Assembly: GCA_944472135.2 (NCBI GenBank)
Contig: OX235270.1
Span: forward strand, 144,785,632-144,849,631
Origin: Trichobilharzia regenti
Taxonomy: Eukaryota > Platyhelminthes > Trematoda > Strigeidida > Schistosomatidae
Reading direction: 5' to 3'
DNA length: 64,000 nucleotides
Under the pieces are notes generated by a model. It had not been told where the DNA came from. It did not search any database and was given only the letters and a program-made list of their open reading frames with translations. Shown here piece after piece: positions 1 through 12,300 of this stretch (position 1 is the stretch's first letter; each line of letters opens with the position of its first letter). A program made the translations under genes and the position numbers.

Positions 1-1390
1 TTCTATACAACTATTCTGGGTTTCAGTCTAGGTGTGTTTTCCTTCCATATGCTGATATGAAATTTCGATAGTGTCCATTTTCGATGAGGTTTTTTCGATG
101 ACTGCTAGTTCCCATTCAATCTTATTTTCTGAACGAAATGCCATAGTTCTGCTGAAGAATATTTTCAGCAGACTCCGTTTGTAACCGATTGGGCATAATC
201 TATGATTATTCAAGTATTGGCAAATTCAGGTTTCTTTCATACAACAGTTGGAGTTTTCAGTCGTCCCAGCATTTCTTCTTCTTATGTTAGCATCTAGGGT
301 GTAGAACTGGAACTTATAACTGATTTTGTCTAGGATGCATACAGCTGAAGAGAATCCACTAAGTAAAACGAGCTCGTATTATCCTGCAAATATTTTTGTT
401 CTTTCTTTATTCAAATCAGCTACATATTTAGAAGTTACGCCTGTCTTTTTAATTTGGTTTTAATAGTCAGTTTTCAAGTAATTTAATCAATTTCCACGTT
501 AATTAGTTAAAAGAGCGTATACAAGGCATATATTGAAATACATTTATTTAGGTAAAGAAAAAATCCTTATTTATTCAGGTGGTATTTTTCTAATCACAGC
601 GGAAACATTTCCTTAATATATTAAACCTAATTAATCAATATAAAGTAACATGAATGCATTCTTTGTTTTGTTTCTTTTTGGTCTCAGTTAGCCCAGTACA
701 CTTTTTTCATGTACCAGGTTGAATCACACTTATCACGTGGGGGCTAACCACACTGTCCATTTGTTCTTGTTCAATAAGGTGAAATAAGACTCAAACCCAT
801 GGCCTGTTGGACCCTTAAGCTGATGACTCATATCCAGGGGTATGGAGGAGTGTAATTAAAGAAAAGATAGTGAGTGTATTTCGATTAGTTTTATTTTAGA
901 GCACCAACTTCGTAGCCTCGTATATTCGAGTGTCGGTAGCGTGCATACGTATATATCAAGTGACTTGCTACTGTGGCGATCAGAACATCAGCAGTTCCAG
1001 TAGAATATTTTTTTACACATGCACAGGAATATCCACCCCAAATGGTTGTGCAGAGGAGAAATTCAACAAAACAATAACTCAGTTGTTGAGGACAACTCAT
1101 TCCAATGATCTCCAGGTTCATCTTCTGTTCACAAGAAAAGTCTGAAACTGTGTATTACAGAAATGGTTACTCTAATCACTTTCACTAGTATGGCCTAAAG
1201 GCTTTCTTCTCACTTGTACAATTTTTTATGTAATCCACCTTCATTCGTTTTATTCCACTTTCTTTATTTCCAACTCCTAACTTTAAAATATTCTTTATAC
1301 ATATTTTGAAGCTCTCCCGCCGTTTTGAATAATGATCCTGTTCAGAAACTGATTTCATTTAAAGAACCATCTGACAGCGGTCGTGCTGTA
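1..1390. other. Intron sequence, nothing recognised
   Basis: AT-rich sequence downstream of exon 16 on the gene strand. Short overlapping frames around 891-1145 on both strands look like chance. A stretch at 700-850 looks repeat-like but I cannot assign it. Confidence 0.4.
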
Positions 1391-1394
1391 TCAC

Positions 1395-1600
1395 GAACTG
1401 ACAGAAGTCAGAATTGATGGACTATTCGACTCCCTGCTAGTGGCTGAATGATCTATAAACTAGCCTTGCAACCAGAAGGTCCTGGGTTCGATCACTGGCA
1501 GACGCATACATGTGCACCATTGAAGAGTACCCATCTAAGACGAAACAGTTGTCCACAGTTTCCTGGTTTCCAGGAGTTCTCTAAATGAAGTGAAATCAAT
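1395..1600 (+). mobile_element. tRNA-derived hammerhead SINE, degenerate
   Basis: This has a tRNA-like head with a B-box-like GGGTTCGATC, followed by the GACGAAACAGTTGTCC remnant of the hammerhead segment and the GTTCTCTAA tail seen in other copies. The hammerhead core is mutated. Confidence 0.6.
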
Positions 1601-1794
1601 CAGACACCATCAAATCCATACTTGAAAATAACTGAATATTGTTTTAGTCAGGTAATCGACACTCATTCGTTGTTATTACAAAAAGGCTAAAACACAAAAA
1701 TAGAAAGAACAACAATAAAAACATTACTAATAAAATGAGGAGTAACACACTTAAATTAGACAACATACCTTCTCCAAACTTTGACAGTCTATAC

Positions 1795-2553
1795 GGCAAA
1801 CAAACTTAAAAACTCCAACGCGGTTTTCTTTGTTAAAGGCTGAGCACTTTTAAATACATCCAACTGTGGTAGATTACAATGTCGAAACAATGCAGACAGT
1901 GTACGCCGAAGACGTTCTCGTTTAGAACATTTTTGTGATGTCAACTTTGATGCATTTAACAGTGCTGATAATTCTTTCGCTGTTTGATCAGACAGTAGAT
2001 ATCTAGCTGCAGGGAACAAGCATTCCACTACAAGATAACATATGAAATCTCTTGATAAATATAAAGCTTGAGTAGCTATTTTCATAGCTACACTAGAATG
2101 AATAGGTATCACAGTTTCTGTGAATTCATTGCTAACAGTCGACTGATACAGGTCATTGTCACTTTCATTAGCCATCGACAAATCGGTTTTCGCCAATGCT
2201 TCTAACAATTGTACCGGTGGTAATAACTGACTGCTGTCGGCGTTGAATTCTTTCCGTGAATAATTAAAACTGTTCAGTCCAGATGCTGGCTGATCTATCA
2301 GTGTTGCTTGCTTTTTCAGACATTTTGTTGGTGGTGGTGGTACGGTTGTTGTTGTTGTTGACGTCGTGGTCAGTGCACCTGATCCACTATTGAATGTGCA
2401 CAGAAAATGACTGCTGACGCAGGCCACAGCCTGTGCACAGATTAGTCGAATTGAATTCAGGTGACCAGCCAACAGACAGTCGGAAAGAGCAACTTTATAT
2501 GCGTTCAAATTTCTATCGAAATCCATCATATTTCTGAACCATGATATATCATT
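1795..2553 (-). CDS. USP9X: USP9X-like exon 16, last before the catalytic domain
   Basis: The acceptor is CATTTTAG and the frame is open for 253 codons. NDISWFRNM and CLLAGHLNSIRLI match NEIDWLKRI and ILEGHLGVTKELL. FICYLVVECLFPAARYLL matches LIKELIDDFIFPASNVYL, and ALEFLSLFA matches FELLVALAV of USP9X. A Thr/Pro-rich run (about residues 1645-1665) is an insertion. The in-frame donor is the weak GCC/GTATAG. The stronger donor (AAG/GTATGT at 1768) would include an in-frame TAG at 1789-1791. Confidence 0.85.
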
Positions 2554-5500
2554 CTAAAATGCATAAATAAAAATAAAATCATATGTTGTTGTTTTGTTTT
2601 TCATTTGAGAAAGTAAACATATAATGTTTTCAGTTGACAGGAGTAAACGACATAGATTGAAAGAAACTCTGCTGTCTCTTTTGGTATGCATGCATACAAC
2701 TGCATCATGGTCAAACAATGTTTTGAAAGTTGACTATACCTAAATACCTAAACATTAGAAACAGTCACAAACAAAACAATGAAAGAAACAGTAAATGTGG
2801 TTAGACAGAGAAAATGGTTCGAAATTATGCCAAAATCATATAATCCACCTAGGATAAAATCCACAAGATAAAATTGTATGAAGAAGGATATCCGATAAGA
2901 CCGATTGTAGACTTTAGCAACACACCAACGCATTTGTTGTCAAGATTTCTGTCAACTAAGACCATACTAAGACCGACAAAAGACAACTCAAAAGCTAGAA
3001 TAGTAGATTCATTTGAATTAGTGAGACGAATAAAAAACCACTAAAATAGAGGAAGAGGAAATACTAGTCAGCTTTGATGTAAACAGTCTCTAGACGAAAA
3101 TACCCATTTAAATGGCTATGAATGCACTGAAAGAGAAACTAAAAGAAGACAATGGCCTAAAAGACAGAACACATTTATTCGTAGAAGACATAATAAAAGG
3201 GGTGGAATTCTGTCTAACAACCACAGATTTTACATTTGAAGGAAAAATATACCAACAAAATGAAGGAGTAGCTATGGGGTCGCCTATCTCATCAATAATA
3301 GCTGACATATTCATAGATTTTTGGAAAGAGCATGCACTTAAAACATTCAGGTCATCAATAAAATGTTGGTGGAGATATGCAGATGACACGTTAGTAATGA
3401 TGAGAAGAAAGAAACGATGTTGAGAAACTTTTCTCACACATAAACAGCCATGTCGACTCAATAAAATTCACTATGGAAATGGAGAATGAAATTGGGGAAC
3501 TGCCTATGCAAGACTGCAAAATACAAAGAGTAACAGATGGTAGCATAAAAACGACGCTATACAGAAAAACTACACACTCAGGGAGATTCGTTGATTATCT
3601 CTGGGCTTATCCACTCACGGTAAAATGAGGATTAATGCAAGGTCTTGCAGATAGAATACACAGACTTACGACAACACCAGAGGACCAGCGTAAAGAAATA
3701 AACACCCTATCAAAATGTTACTTGACAACAACTACTCTAAAGAATTTACTAACAATAATATAAAAAAGAAAGAAAGAGGATAAAACTGAAGAATCACAAG
3801 ATGGAAGAAAGCAAAAAAAAAACAGTCACGGTACCATACAAAAATGAACATCAGAGGCAATTCGAAGAAACTTCAAAAATATTGGGATTCGCACCACTTT
3901 TAAACCGACGAATCTAATTAAAAATAAAATAAATCAACTGAAAGATCCAATAAAAATGATGGATAAAAACAATGTAATTTACAAAATATCTTATGACTAG
4001 TGTCCGACTAAATATGTGGGTCAAACGTCTAGATCACTCAGAATAAGAGTGAATGAATATAAACGGCTAACTACAGGTCATCCCACAGGAACACAAGCTT
4101 ACAACAATTCAGAGGAAAATTCGTCTATAGCTGCACATGCATGCTACACCAACCACGATATTGATTGGAACAGTGTTTGTATTACATGCGACGAGAACTG
4201 AGATTTGGATGACATCCTGAAAGTATTCAATGATAGTCATCCCGCTATTCAATTCACCTTAGAAAAAGCAACTAAAGTAAAAAATTCCTTTCCTTGATAT
4301 GCTACTCACAAGGAGAGCTAACGTGTTCTTGAAAAGATCTCTTTACAGAAAATCAAGGTAGACCGAACAACTGATCAATTTTTACAGTTTTGTCTTCATA
4401 GACAGAAAAAGGAATCTAATCCGTTCTCTCTCAACACGAATGGGGAGAATTTGTAGTAAAGATAGTGTTGATGATGAACTCAAACAACTAAAAGAAATCC
4501 TCATGGAGCATGAGTATCCACTACTCTTTGTAGAGGCCAATGGCAAATTACACGGAAGAAATAGGGATACGGTAGCTAAAAAAGTGTTGCACCTAAACTT
4601 AGAATTTATGGGTGACACTATAAGTTAGATACTTAGAAATCGCCTGATGAGATCACTGAGAAAAATGTTCTTTGCTACCACTTTACGAATAACCTACTCT
4701 AGCACCTTAATGTTAAGGAGATTTTACCTCGATTGTCTAATTCCACGTGTATCCACATGTTCACCTGCTCTTACGGAGGTCAATGTATAGACATTCGTCG
4801 AGAAACATATCCCGCCGCATTGGAGAGCACCTTCCAACTGGGCTGAGCAAAGAATAGCTAAAAGACACTAATTCATCGACATTGCAGCACATTGTAGATA
4901 CTGACCACTCAACATAGTCTACAAAGTTTGGACAAAATTTGCCAAAAGGGACACGAGTGCATTTGTTTTGTATAGCGGAGGCTTTGGCAATATATAACAT
5001 AAGCCCAGAACTTTGTGTACAAAGACAGTTTGTACGATCTCTTTCTTTATTGTGGTCTTAATTTTACTATGTAATTCACACATAAAAACTTTTTCATCCT
5101 TCTTTATTCCATCTTCTATTTTTGTTTTATTTTACTTTCACTTTATGTTGTCATATTCTAACAACTTACCTAGTCTGCTACTATTTTGACAACATTTCGC
5201 TCCCTCTATGTTCCCATAAAATTATATTCACATGTTCACATTTCTGAATGTACTTTATTTTCCGATAATCTATTTCACTCATGTAGTCTATTGAACATTA
5301 GGTTGACCTATATTTATGTATATAGTTATTCATTCATATAATCAATTGTGACCCATAATCCTATACACCAATAAATGATTGTACAGCTATGAAAATAAAA
5401 TCATCGAAAAGAGAATTTTCTATAGTTTGATTTGTAAGGGTTAATTTTGTTTTTTACGGGTTGATTACGGACTGATATCAGTTAGAGAAGCATTGAAAGT

Positions 5501-7585
5501 GAGGGAGTACTGGACAGCTGCTGTTTCATCCTAGTTTGGGAATCAGAGGCAGTACGCACCCACTGGGGTGATTCCCAAACTAGGATGAAACAGCAGCTAT
5601 CCAGTACTCCCTCGTTTTCAATGCTTCTCTAACTGATATCAATCCGTGATCAACTCGTAAGAAAAGAGAATTTTCTTCGTTGAATTCTTTGTTTTTAAGT
5701 CTCAATGGGGATAATTAATTTACATAAAAGTGTCTCTACTATTCGTTTATGCATCCCACCTGTCTAAAGCTAAGTCTTTGGGTTGAGAAAAACGTCCTCC
5801 CTTAAAAAACAACTTTAAAATGCATAGGGGTTAAAAGTCACGTACAGGGAGGGTATCACTTTCAAACTGTTTGACGATTTGAAAATCTCCGTAATAAACA
5901 TAATCTGTGTTATCAAAATAAGTTTTAACAGATCACTTTGCATTTATAAATCTCAAATGCTATAAATAGCTCAATTCTAATATATAAGAGAACTGGTAAA
6001 CCTTGCTTAAGACATGATGGTAAGATAAATTGGTTTCCCGCCAGGTCATAATGTAAAATGTTCCAAGTTTGATAATGGGTTGACATCAGCTGGAGGGCAA
6101 AGTTCAACTATAGCGTCCCAAGGTATGCGAACGCACAAGTGACATTGAGCCAACTAACCAAAAAATAAGTGACTTTTGCACAAAAATGACGTATATTTAC
6201 GAGAAAATGCATGAAAACACATTAAACAGGTTATCGTTCTCTGACATGACTTAGAAATACGTCCCAGTGATAATAAGGAGTATCAGTTGCTAATTTAGAC
6301 TAGTTTCTGTACATATATTCACCTAAGTGACTGAAGATGAGCTGTTTTTGTGTAAAGTTCATCTCTATTATCCTATTGTACAGTCTTCTCCAAAGCCCTC
6401 GGTTGAATTACTATGGTTTCTAGTAAGAGGATCGACGACTACTTGCCAGGAAAATGGGGATAAAAAAACAAATTAAAATAAATGACATCAACTATAAATC
6501 TATCCCTATTCGTCACCTTAACCTGAATCCTGACCCAAACGCTAACCCTAACCTTAATCCTAACCCTAATCATAACCCTTAACCTAACCGTAAATCTAAC
6601 CCTAATCCTAATTATGACCCTGATCCTAACCCTAACCCGGTACTTACCTTAACCCTAACGAGCTATTCACACATTATCGAAACAGTACTTAAAAACGTGA
6701 TCTGGCTGACATTTTCTGCTTAGCTGGTGAATAACGTTGATATTTCAGCTATGATAGTGACAGGTGCCGTTAACCAACGACTAGCTTGCGTCCAAGGTCA
6801 TCGCAGCGTTCTTATTCCTGGGACGCTATTGTTGAACTATTGTAAATAAGAGGGTACTGGACACCCGCTTCGTCCTTACTTCTGGACTCCTCAACAGCGC
6901 GCACTCACCGGAAATCGAACCCAGGACCTTCTAGTCATAAGGCGAGCTCGTAGACCATCCGGACGATGGGGTCCAACACAATCGGCCTGGTCTTCAGTGA
7001 TTCTCCAACTGACAACAATCCATGAGCAAACCTCAGACAAATCAAATTCCTAAAAACTAACCTTTAAAATGTAAAATGTTATTTTTTAAACATAGAGTTT
7101 CAAAAAGAAGTTTTGATGAAACTACACAAGGAAAGCAAGCAACACTAACATCTACCAGAATGAACATACCTGAAGGATTGTTATATGATCAGTGTTGAAA
7201 TTTCTCTTCAAGACTTGAGCTGGTGTTTGACCAAGCAAAAAGCCGCGGACACGAAAATATTCTGCACACTGACTAATCAAAATACTTGCAGTCGGTGACG
7301 TCATCAAGTCGAATTTTACATCGAAAAATGGTAAAGGAGAATGCAGTATAGTTTTCAGGAGTAGATTTAGTATTTCTGGATTACGGATATAACTGTGCAG
7401 TGAGCATTGCGTTGAATTTGAAGTTGATTTCATAGGAAAGCATGCAGCACCAGTGTACAGATAGGGCGACACGAGAATACATAACTGTTCCAGTTGTCTA
7501 GCCATTTCATTCCGTACCCTGAAGTAAAGCGGAAAAACCAGAGATAAAACATCATTTGTATATAAATTGATATTACTTTGAAAAG

Positions 7586-7636
<51 letters not shown>

Positions 7637-9328
7637 GATGTATATGAGGAACCACAATTAAGGACACTAAAGTATGTAGGGTGTACTCATTGTCACTATT
7701 ATTAATGCTATTATTATCACATTTATTATTATTACAACTGATAACAGTTAGAAAACCATTGAAAATCAAGGATTACTGGATAACTGTTTCATCCTAGTGC
7801 TCGAGACTCATCGGAAGTACGCACCCACCAAAAGAGTTCAACCCCAAGATCTTCCGGTGACAAGGTGAGATCGTAGACCATTGAGCTACTGGGACTTGAC
7901 TGGATGGCCGCCAGCCCATGAATTCTAACTCTTACCAATTCGTAATTTTGACGCAACCACTAGACAATGTCATCCATTGTAAGTATTTGTCTTCACTTCC
8001 GACCGGGTGGACCTCACTGGTCACAACACCTCAGAAGAACTCCAGACAATTTCATCTTGTAGCCAGTCACTAGTGAGCATTAGATTAATTTTCAAGAGTG
8101 ACTCCCAAACTAGGACGAAATAGCTGTTCAGTAATCCCTAGATTTCGGTGTTTCAATCAGTGGTCAAACTTCAAACAAACCAAGCCCCTAAAACGTAACC
8201 CTTGTGTATTATTATAATTTACCTTATTATTGTGATTTTTAAAAGAAAAAGGCACATAGAAGTAGGTTTCTCCAGATGGTGAACAGTGTGCCTGTGTAGA
8301 ACTAAGTGTTGGTTTGAAATACGTTTGATCGGGTATGCATTGTGATAAATCAGTCAAAGGAACTGAAACGGTTCTATATTTTAACGCGCTCCGCCCTTTT
8401 TTGCTACATGTTCGGAGTCAGATGATGTGAATATCAACTAGTAGTGTCAGAAAATGAATAAGTTACGGCTATGATAGAGATTTATAGCTCGGGTGGGTGA
8501 TTTTCATGTAGTTGTATCCTCTTAACTGGATTGTATATTTGCGAAGCTTTCATTGCCTAGTAAGGTAATGCATAAATTCAGATCTGAGCGATTTAGCTTT
8601 GAAATCAGAGACTTCCCCGCTGACCGACAAAAATCACAACTGTCCCTTGTGAATGATAAATTGAGTACTTCGATGAAGGCTATTTCCAAAGTACTGAAGA
8701 CTGTTTAAACCTTGAAATCTTAGGTAGTCTGATAAAGTTCTATAAAAAGATCGAATCGACAAACTGTACGTTAGCCTCATCTAATAAATCTTAAGCGACG
8801 AATTCTTCAATAACTTTTCCCGCAACGAAATGGTGATGTATTTGCCACACACTGAGGAGACGACTAAATGACAACGCGCACCAGGCCATCGCTTGAGTGG
8901 AACTTAAATGGAAAACGACAGTTTGAAATGGAGGAGATAGTGTGAGGAGGAGATGAGAGCTTACCAAAAAACAACGCGGAGCCAATGGAGATGCGGAGTT
9001 GAAGCTCTCAGTTCCCCTTGAAACTGAAGGGAATAATAAAAGTTATCCATCTTATATCCTGTCTGACTGTTGACCACTTTATACTTCGATAACTTTATTA
9101 GTGATACATCGAAAAGATTGATTAAACTAAGAAGTCTCTATAAATCTACAATGCTAAAGTGTCAAACTGGGTGAATGATCATTAATAGGAAACGAACATA
9201 TACCATTACACACTACTGAATAACTGACATGAGTAGTTGGATTCTTTTCGTACCAATCAGTAGTACCTGCTAGCTAGCTAGCCAGATCTGAGTGATCTAA
9301 ACAACAGAGAAGTTGATTCTCTCGTTTC

Positions 9329-9360
<32 letters not shown>

Positions 9361-12300
9361 AGCAACAGTGTATCCTGTGTGACTCAACTCAAAGAGCTGA
9401 ATCAGATCATTTAAATCAGCTGAATCCTGGCGGCTAGCTTCTCGAGGACTAACTGGTAATACGCTGGATTAAGTTGTGATACAGTATATTATGTTATTAT
9501 GTTGAGTATACATGTTTTAATAAAATTGAATACAAAAAGCATATTAGATCACCTTTCAGATGGAGAATATACAAGAAGTTGGATAAATTTACTCTCCAAG
9601 TTAACTGATTTCAGTAAAACATTGACAAATACACATGGATAGGCTATTATACACTGAAAGTACAATCGAATGCATTGTACACTAATCTAAAATACACAAT
9701 GAGAAGAAAAGAAACAAAGAAACAGTGAAGTGACACCAAACACATAGAAAGTATGAAAACGAATAAAGCAAGAACAACAACAACAACAACAGTGATTTGT
9801 GCAGAATAAAATGCTACCATCATTGCGTATTTTATCGTCTTCTCATCAGTTCAACTGCTGACAGTCCAAAGACATTGTTAATTATATCTACAGGAACAAT
9901 TTTAACATCTCTGCACAGAGAGAGTTCATTTTTAAACAAAACATCAGTCAATCAATATTTGCATACAATAATAATAATAAACACTTTATCTCCAACAATA
10001 ATGATCAGATGAAAGAGAAAGGAAACATATCTATTTACAAGGTAGGACAAGAAAAGACTGATAACCGCTTTCTTCTAAACGAATAAATAGAGTTTCAGGC
10101 GCTTGACTAAGATTGCTTCGGCAGACCTAAGGAGAACTGAACTCTTTTTCCCCCATTGATAATTCTAAACAATCTTGCGATGTCCACCTAATGACCCGTG
10201 TAAAGAAGATGTCTAGCGATGCCTAAGCAATATACACCAAGCGTCTGAAACCCGATTTATGTGTGTGTGTGTACGTTCAAATAGAAGCGGTTATCAGTCT
10301 TTCCTTGTCCTGTCTAGTAACTGGATATTACGACCCTCTCTTTCATCTAATTACGTAATGCCTAAAGTTTCCATTGTGTATTATTATCACTGCAAAATGG
10401 GACCAAGTGTTCATTGTTGTATGCATATATTGATTAATTTTTGGTTTAACAGGATTTACAACAGGTTACAGACTTTCATCAACAACTACCAACTTCTCTG
10501 CCTCCATACTGAAGATCTAATGGCCAGAACGAATTAGTAACAAGAAACTGTGGCTGGCTGGGAGCAAACCAACCAAGAGCCGATCGCTCGACAAATATGT
10601 AGGAGAAAATGGAGATGAATCAGGCATTATATAGAGGACACCATCGAGTGACATTACGTGCAATGCAGATCGTCGCTCGAGTGGAATCCCAATGAGAAGC
10701 GACGAGTGAGTCGTCCTACAATGACATGGAGAAGATCGTGTGGTGGGGGAGGAGATGAGAGATTATGAGCGATCGTGTGGCTATCCAGGTGAAGAGAGTG
10801 ATAGAAAACAGAATAAAGCGGAGATGGGTAGTTGAAGCCTTATTTTCCACTCAGAACCAAAGGGAATAATAATGCATATATTGGTTGACTCATTAAAAAA
10901 TGAACACTCTGTGTATGCATGTTAAAATTATTTCTGATAATGACTTAGACTTGCAAGCAGCTGAGCTGATGAGAAGCCTAAGAAATAAACCCTGATGGTA
11001 GCATTTTATTCTGCATAAATCACTGTTGTTGTTCTTGCTTTATTCAAATTCATAAAGGAGAATAAATGTATGAAATATGAAAATATGTAATACAACAAAC
11101 AAACAAACAAAGACAAAGAGACAAACAACAGTGGTTAATAAAGCATGATTTAATGAATTCATCAAATATTTCAGTAGACGAAAGAAAAGAAAAAAAGAGG
11201 TTGAAGAAGTCACTCTTTTCTGATCCACCGAATGATATTTTTTTGCTGGATATATCTAACTGTGTTCATAATTTATCTGAGTTTCCGTGATAGAAAAAAA
11301 CATACGGAGATTATGCCAGTGGGGTTCAAGTTCATGTCTCCATGAATAAAGTGATGCAAATTTATATCAGGTGCTAATTAGAGAATTTTTATGACCAATT
11401 TATGCCGCTGTATGTGCTGAGTCATGCGACATCGAAAGTTGATTGAATATGCAATTTCAATCAGTTAGATTGGTGGTGTTGCATTGGGAAGCATTTCGAG
11501 ACCACCTTTTGCAGATTTATTCTTGTCAGACCTAAAAGCCAGAATTTTGCATCAGCCTATGGAATTATACGTAAGATATGCTGATAATATTTTACTGTCT
11601 GTGAAAGCAAATCAAAAGCTGAGAACATATTGGCAGAACTCAACTTATGCCACCCGAATCCTAACTTCAAAATAGAACGAGAGGGAAACGATATCGTTAA
11701 ACTCTGGTGAAAAGTACTGGTGACACAACCGAAAGAACTATATTTAGAACGTCTTCATGGATGGAACAGTATTTATATTTTAGAAGCTTTATTCCAATCC
11801 AGTATAAAAAGAACTTAGTCAAAACACTGTTCAACAGAAACGCAGAATTCGTCCTGAAAATACATTTGAATATGAAATAAACCCTGTGAAGGATATTTTA
11901 TCTAAGAATGGGTGTCCTGGTAGTTATATATATATATATATATATATATATTGCTATATGCGGAGTATTCAGTGAGGAGTTCCACCGAAGTTCGATGAAT
12001 TCATTGAGTCCTGCTTTGTAGATTGTTGTAAATTCGTATGGGGAAATGTTTCCAAAACGAAAACAACAGTAAGTACAATAACAATAATAATAATAACAAT
12101 ATAAATCATATGACTACTACTCACTTCAACATCTTGAAATAGAACTTGTCTTCCCAAGTAGGAGACCGTTTCAATGATACCGGCAACACCTGATCTACTG
12201 TCCACATGCGATAAGAACATATTTGATCTGTGTACAGAATGCAGTGAAGCTAACGACAAATTAGATGCTTGTCTTGCATGCGTATGATCCAGTAATTCTG

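Noticed and set aside
891..1145. Overlapping frames on both strands
   Set aside because: No motif, no splice context and no similarity to the host gene or to any repeat family.
7430..7660. Frames rich in Tyr-Ile repeats over the AT tract
   Set aside because: They are translations of an (AT)n microsatellite. The same applies at 16077, 37926 and 38001.
8211..8370. Minus-strand open stretch with CAG acceptor and AAG/GTAAAT donor that looks like an exon
   Set aside because: It needs phase 1 at its start, but exon 13 ends in phase 0. Exons 13, 14 and 15 already join in phase and cover the USP9X blocks without it.
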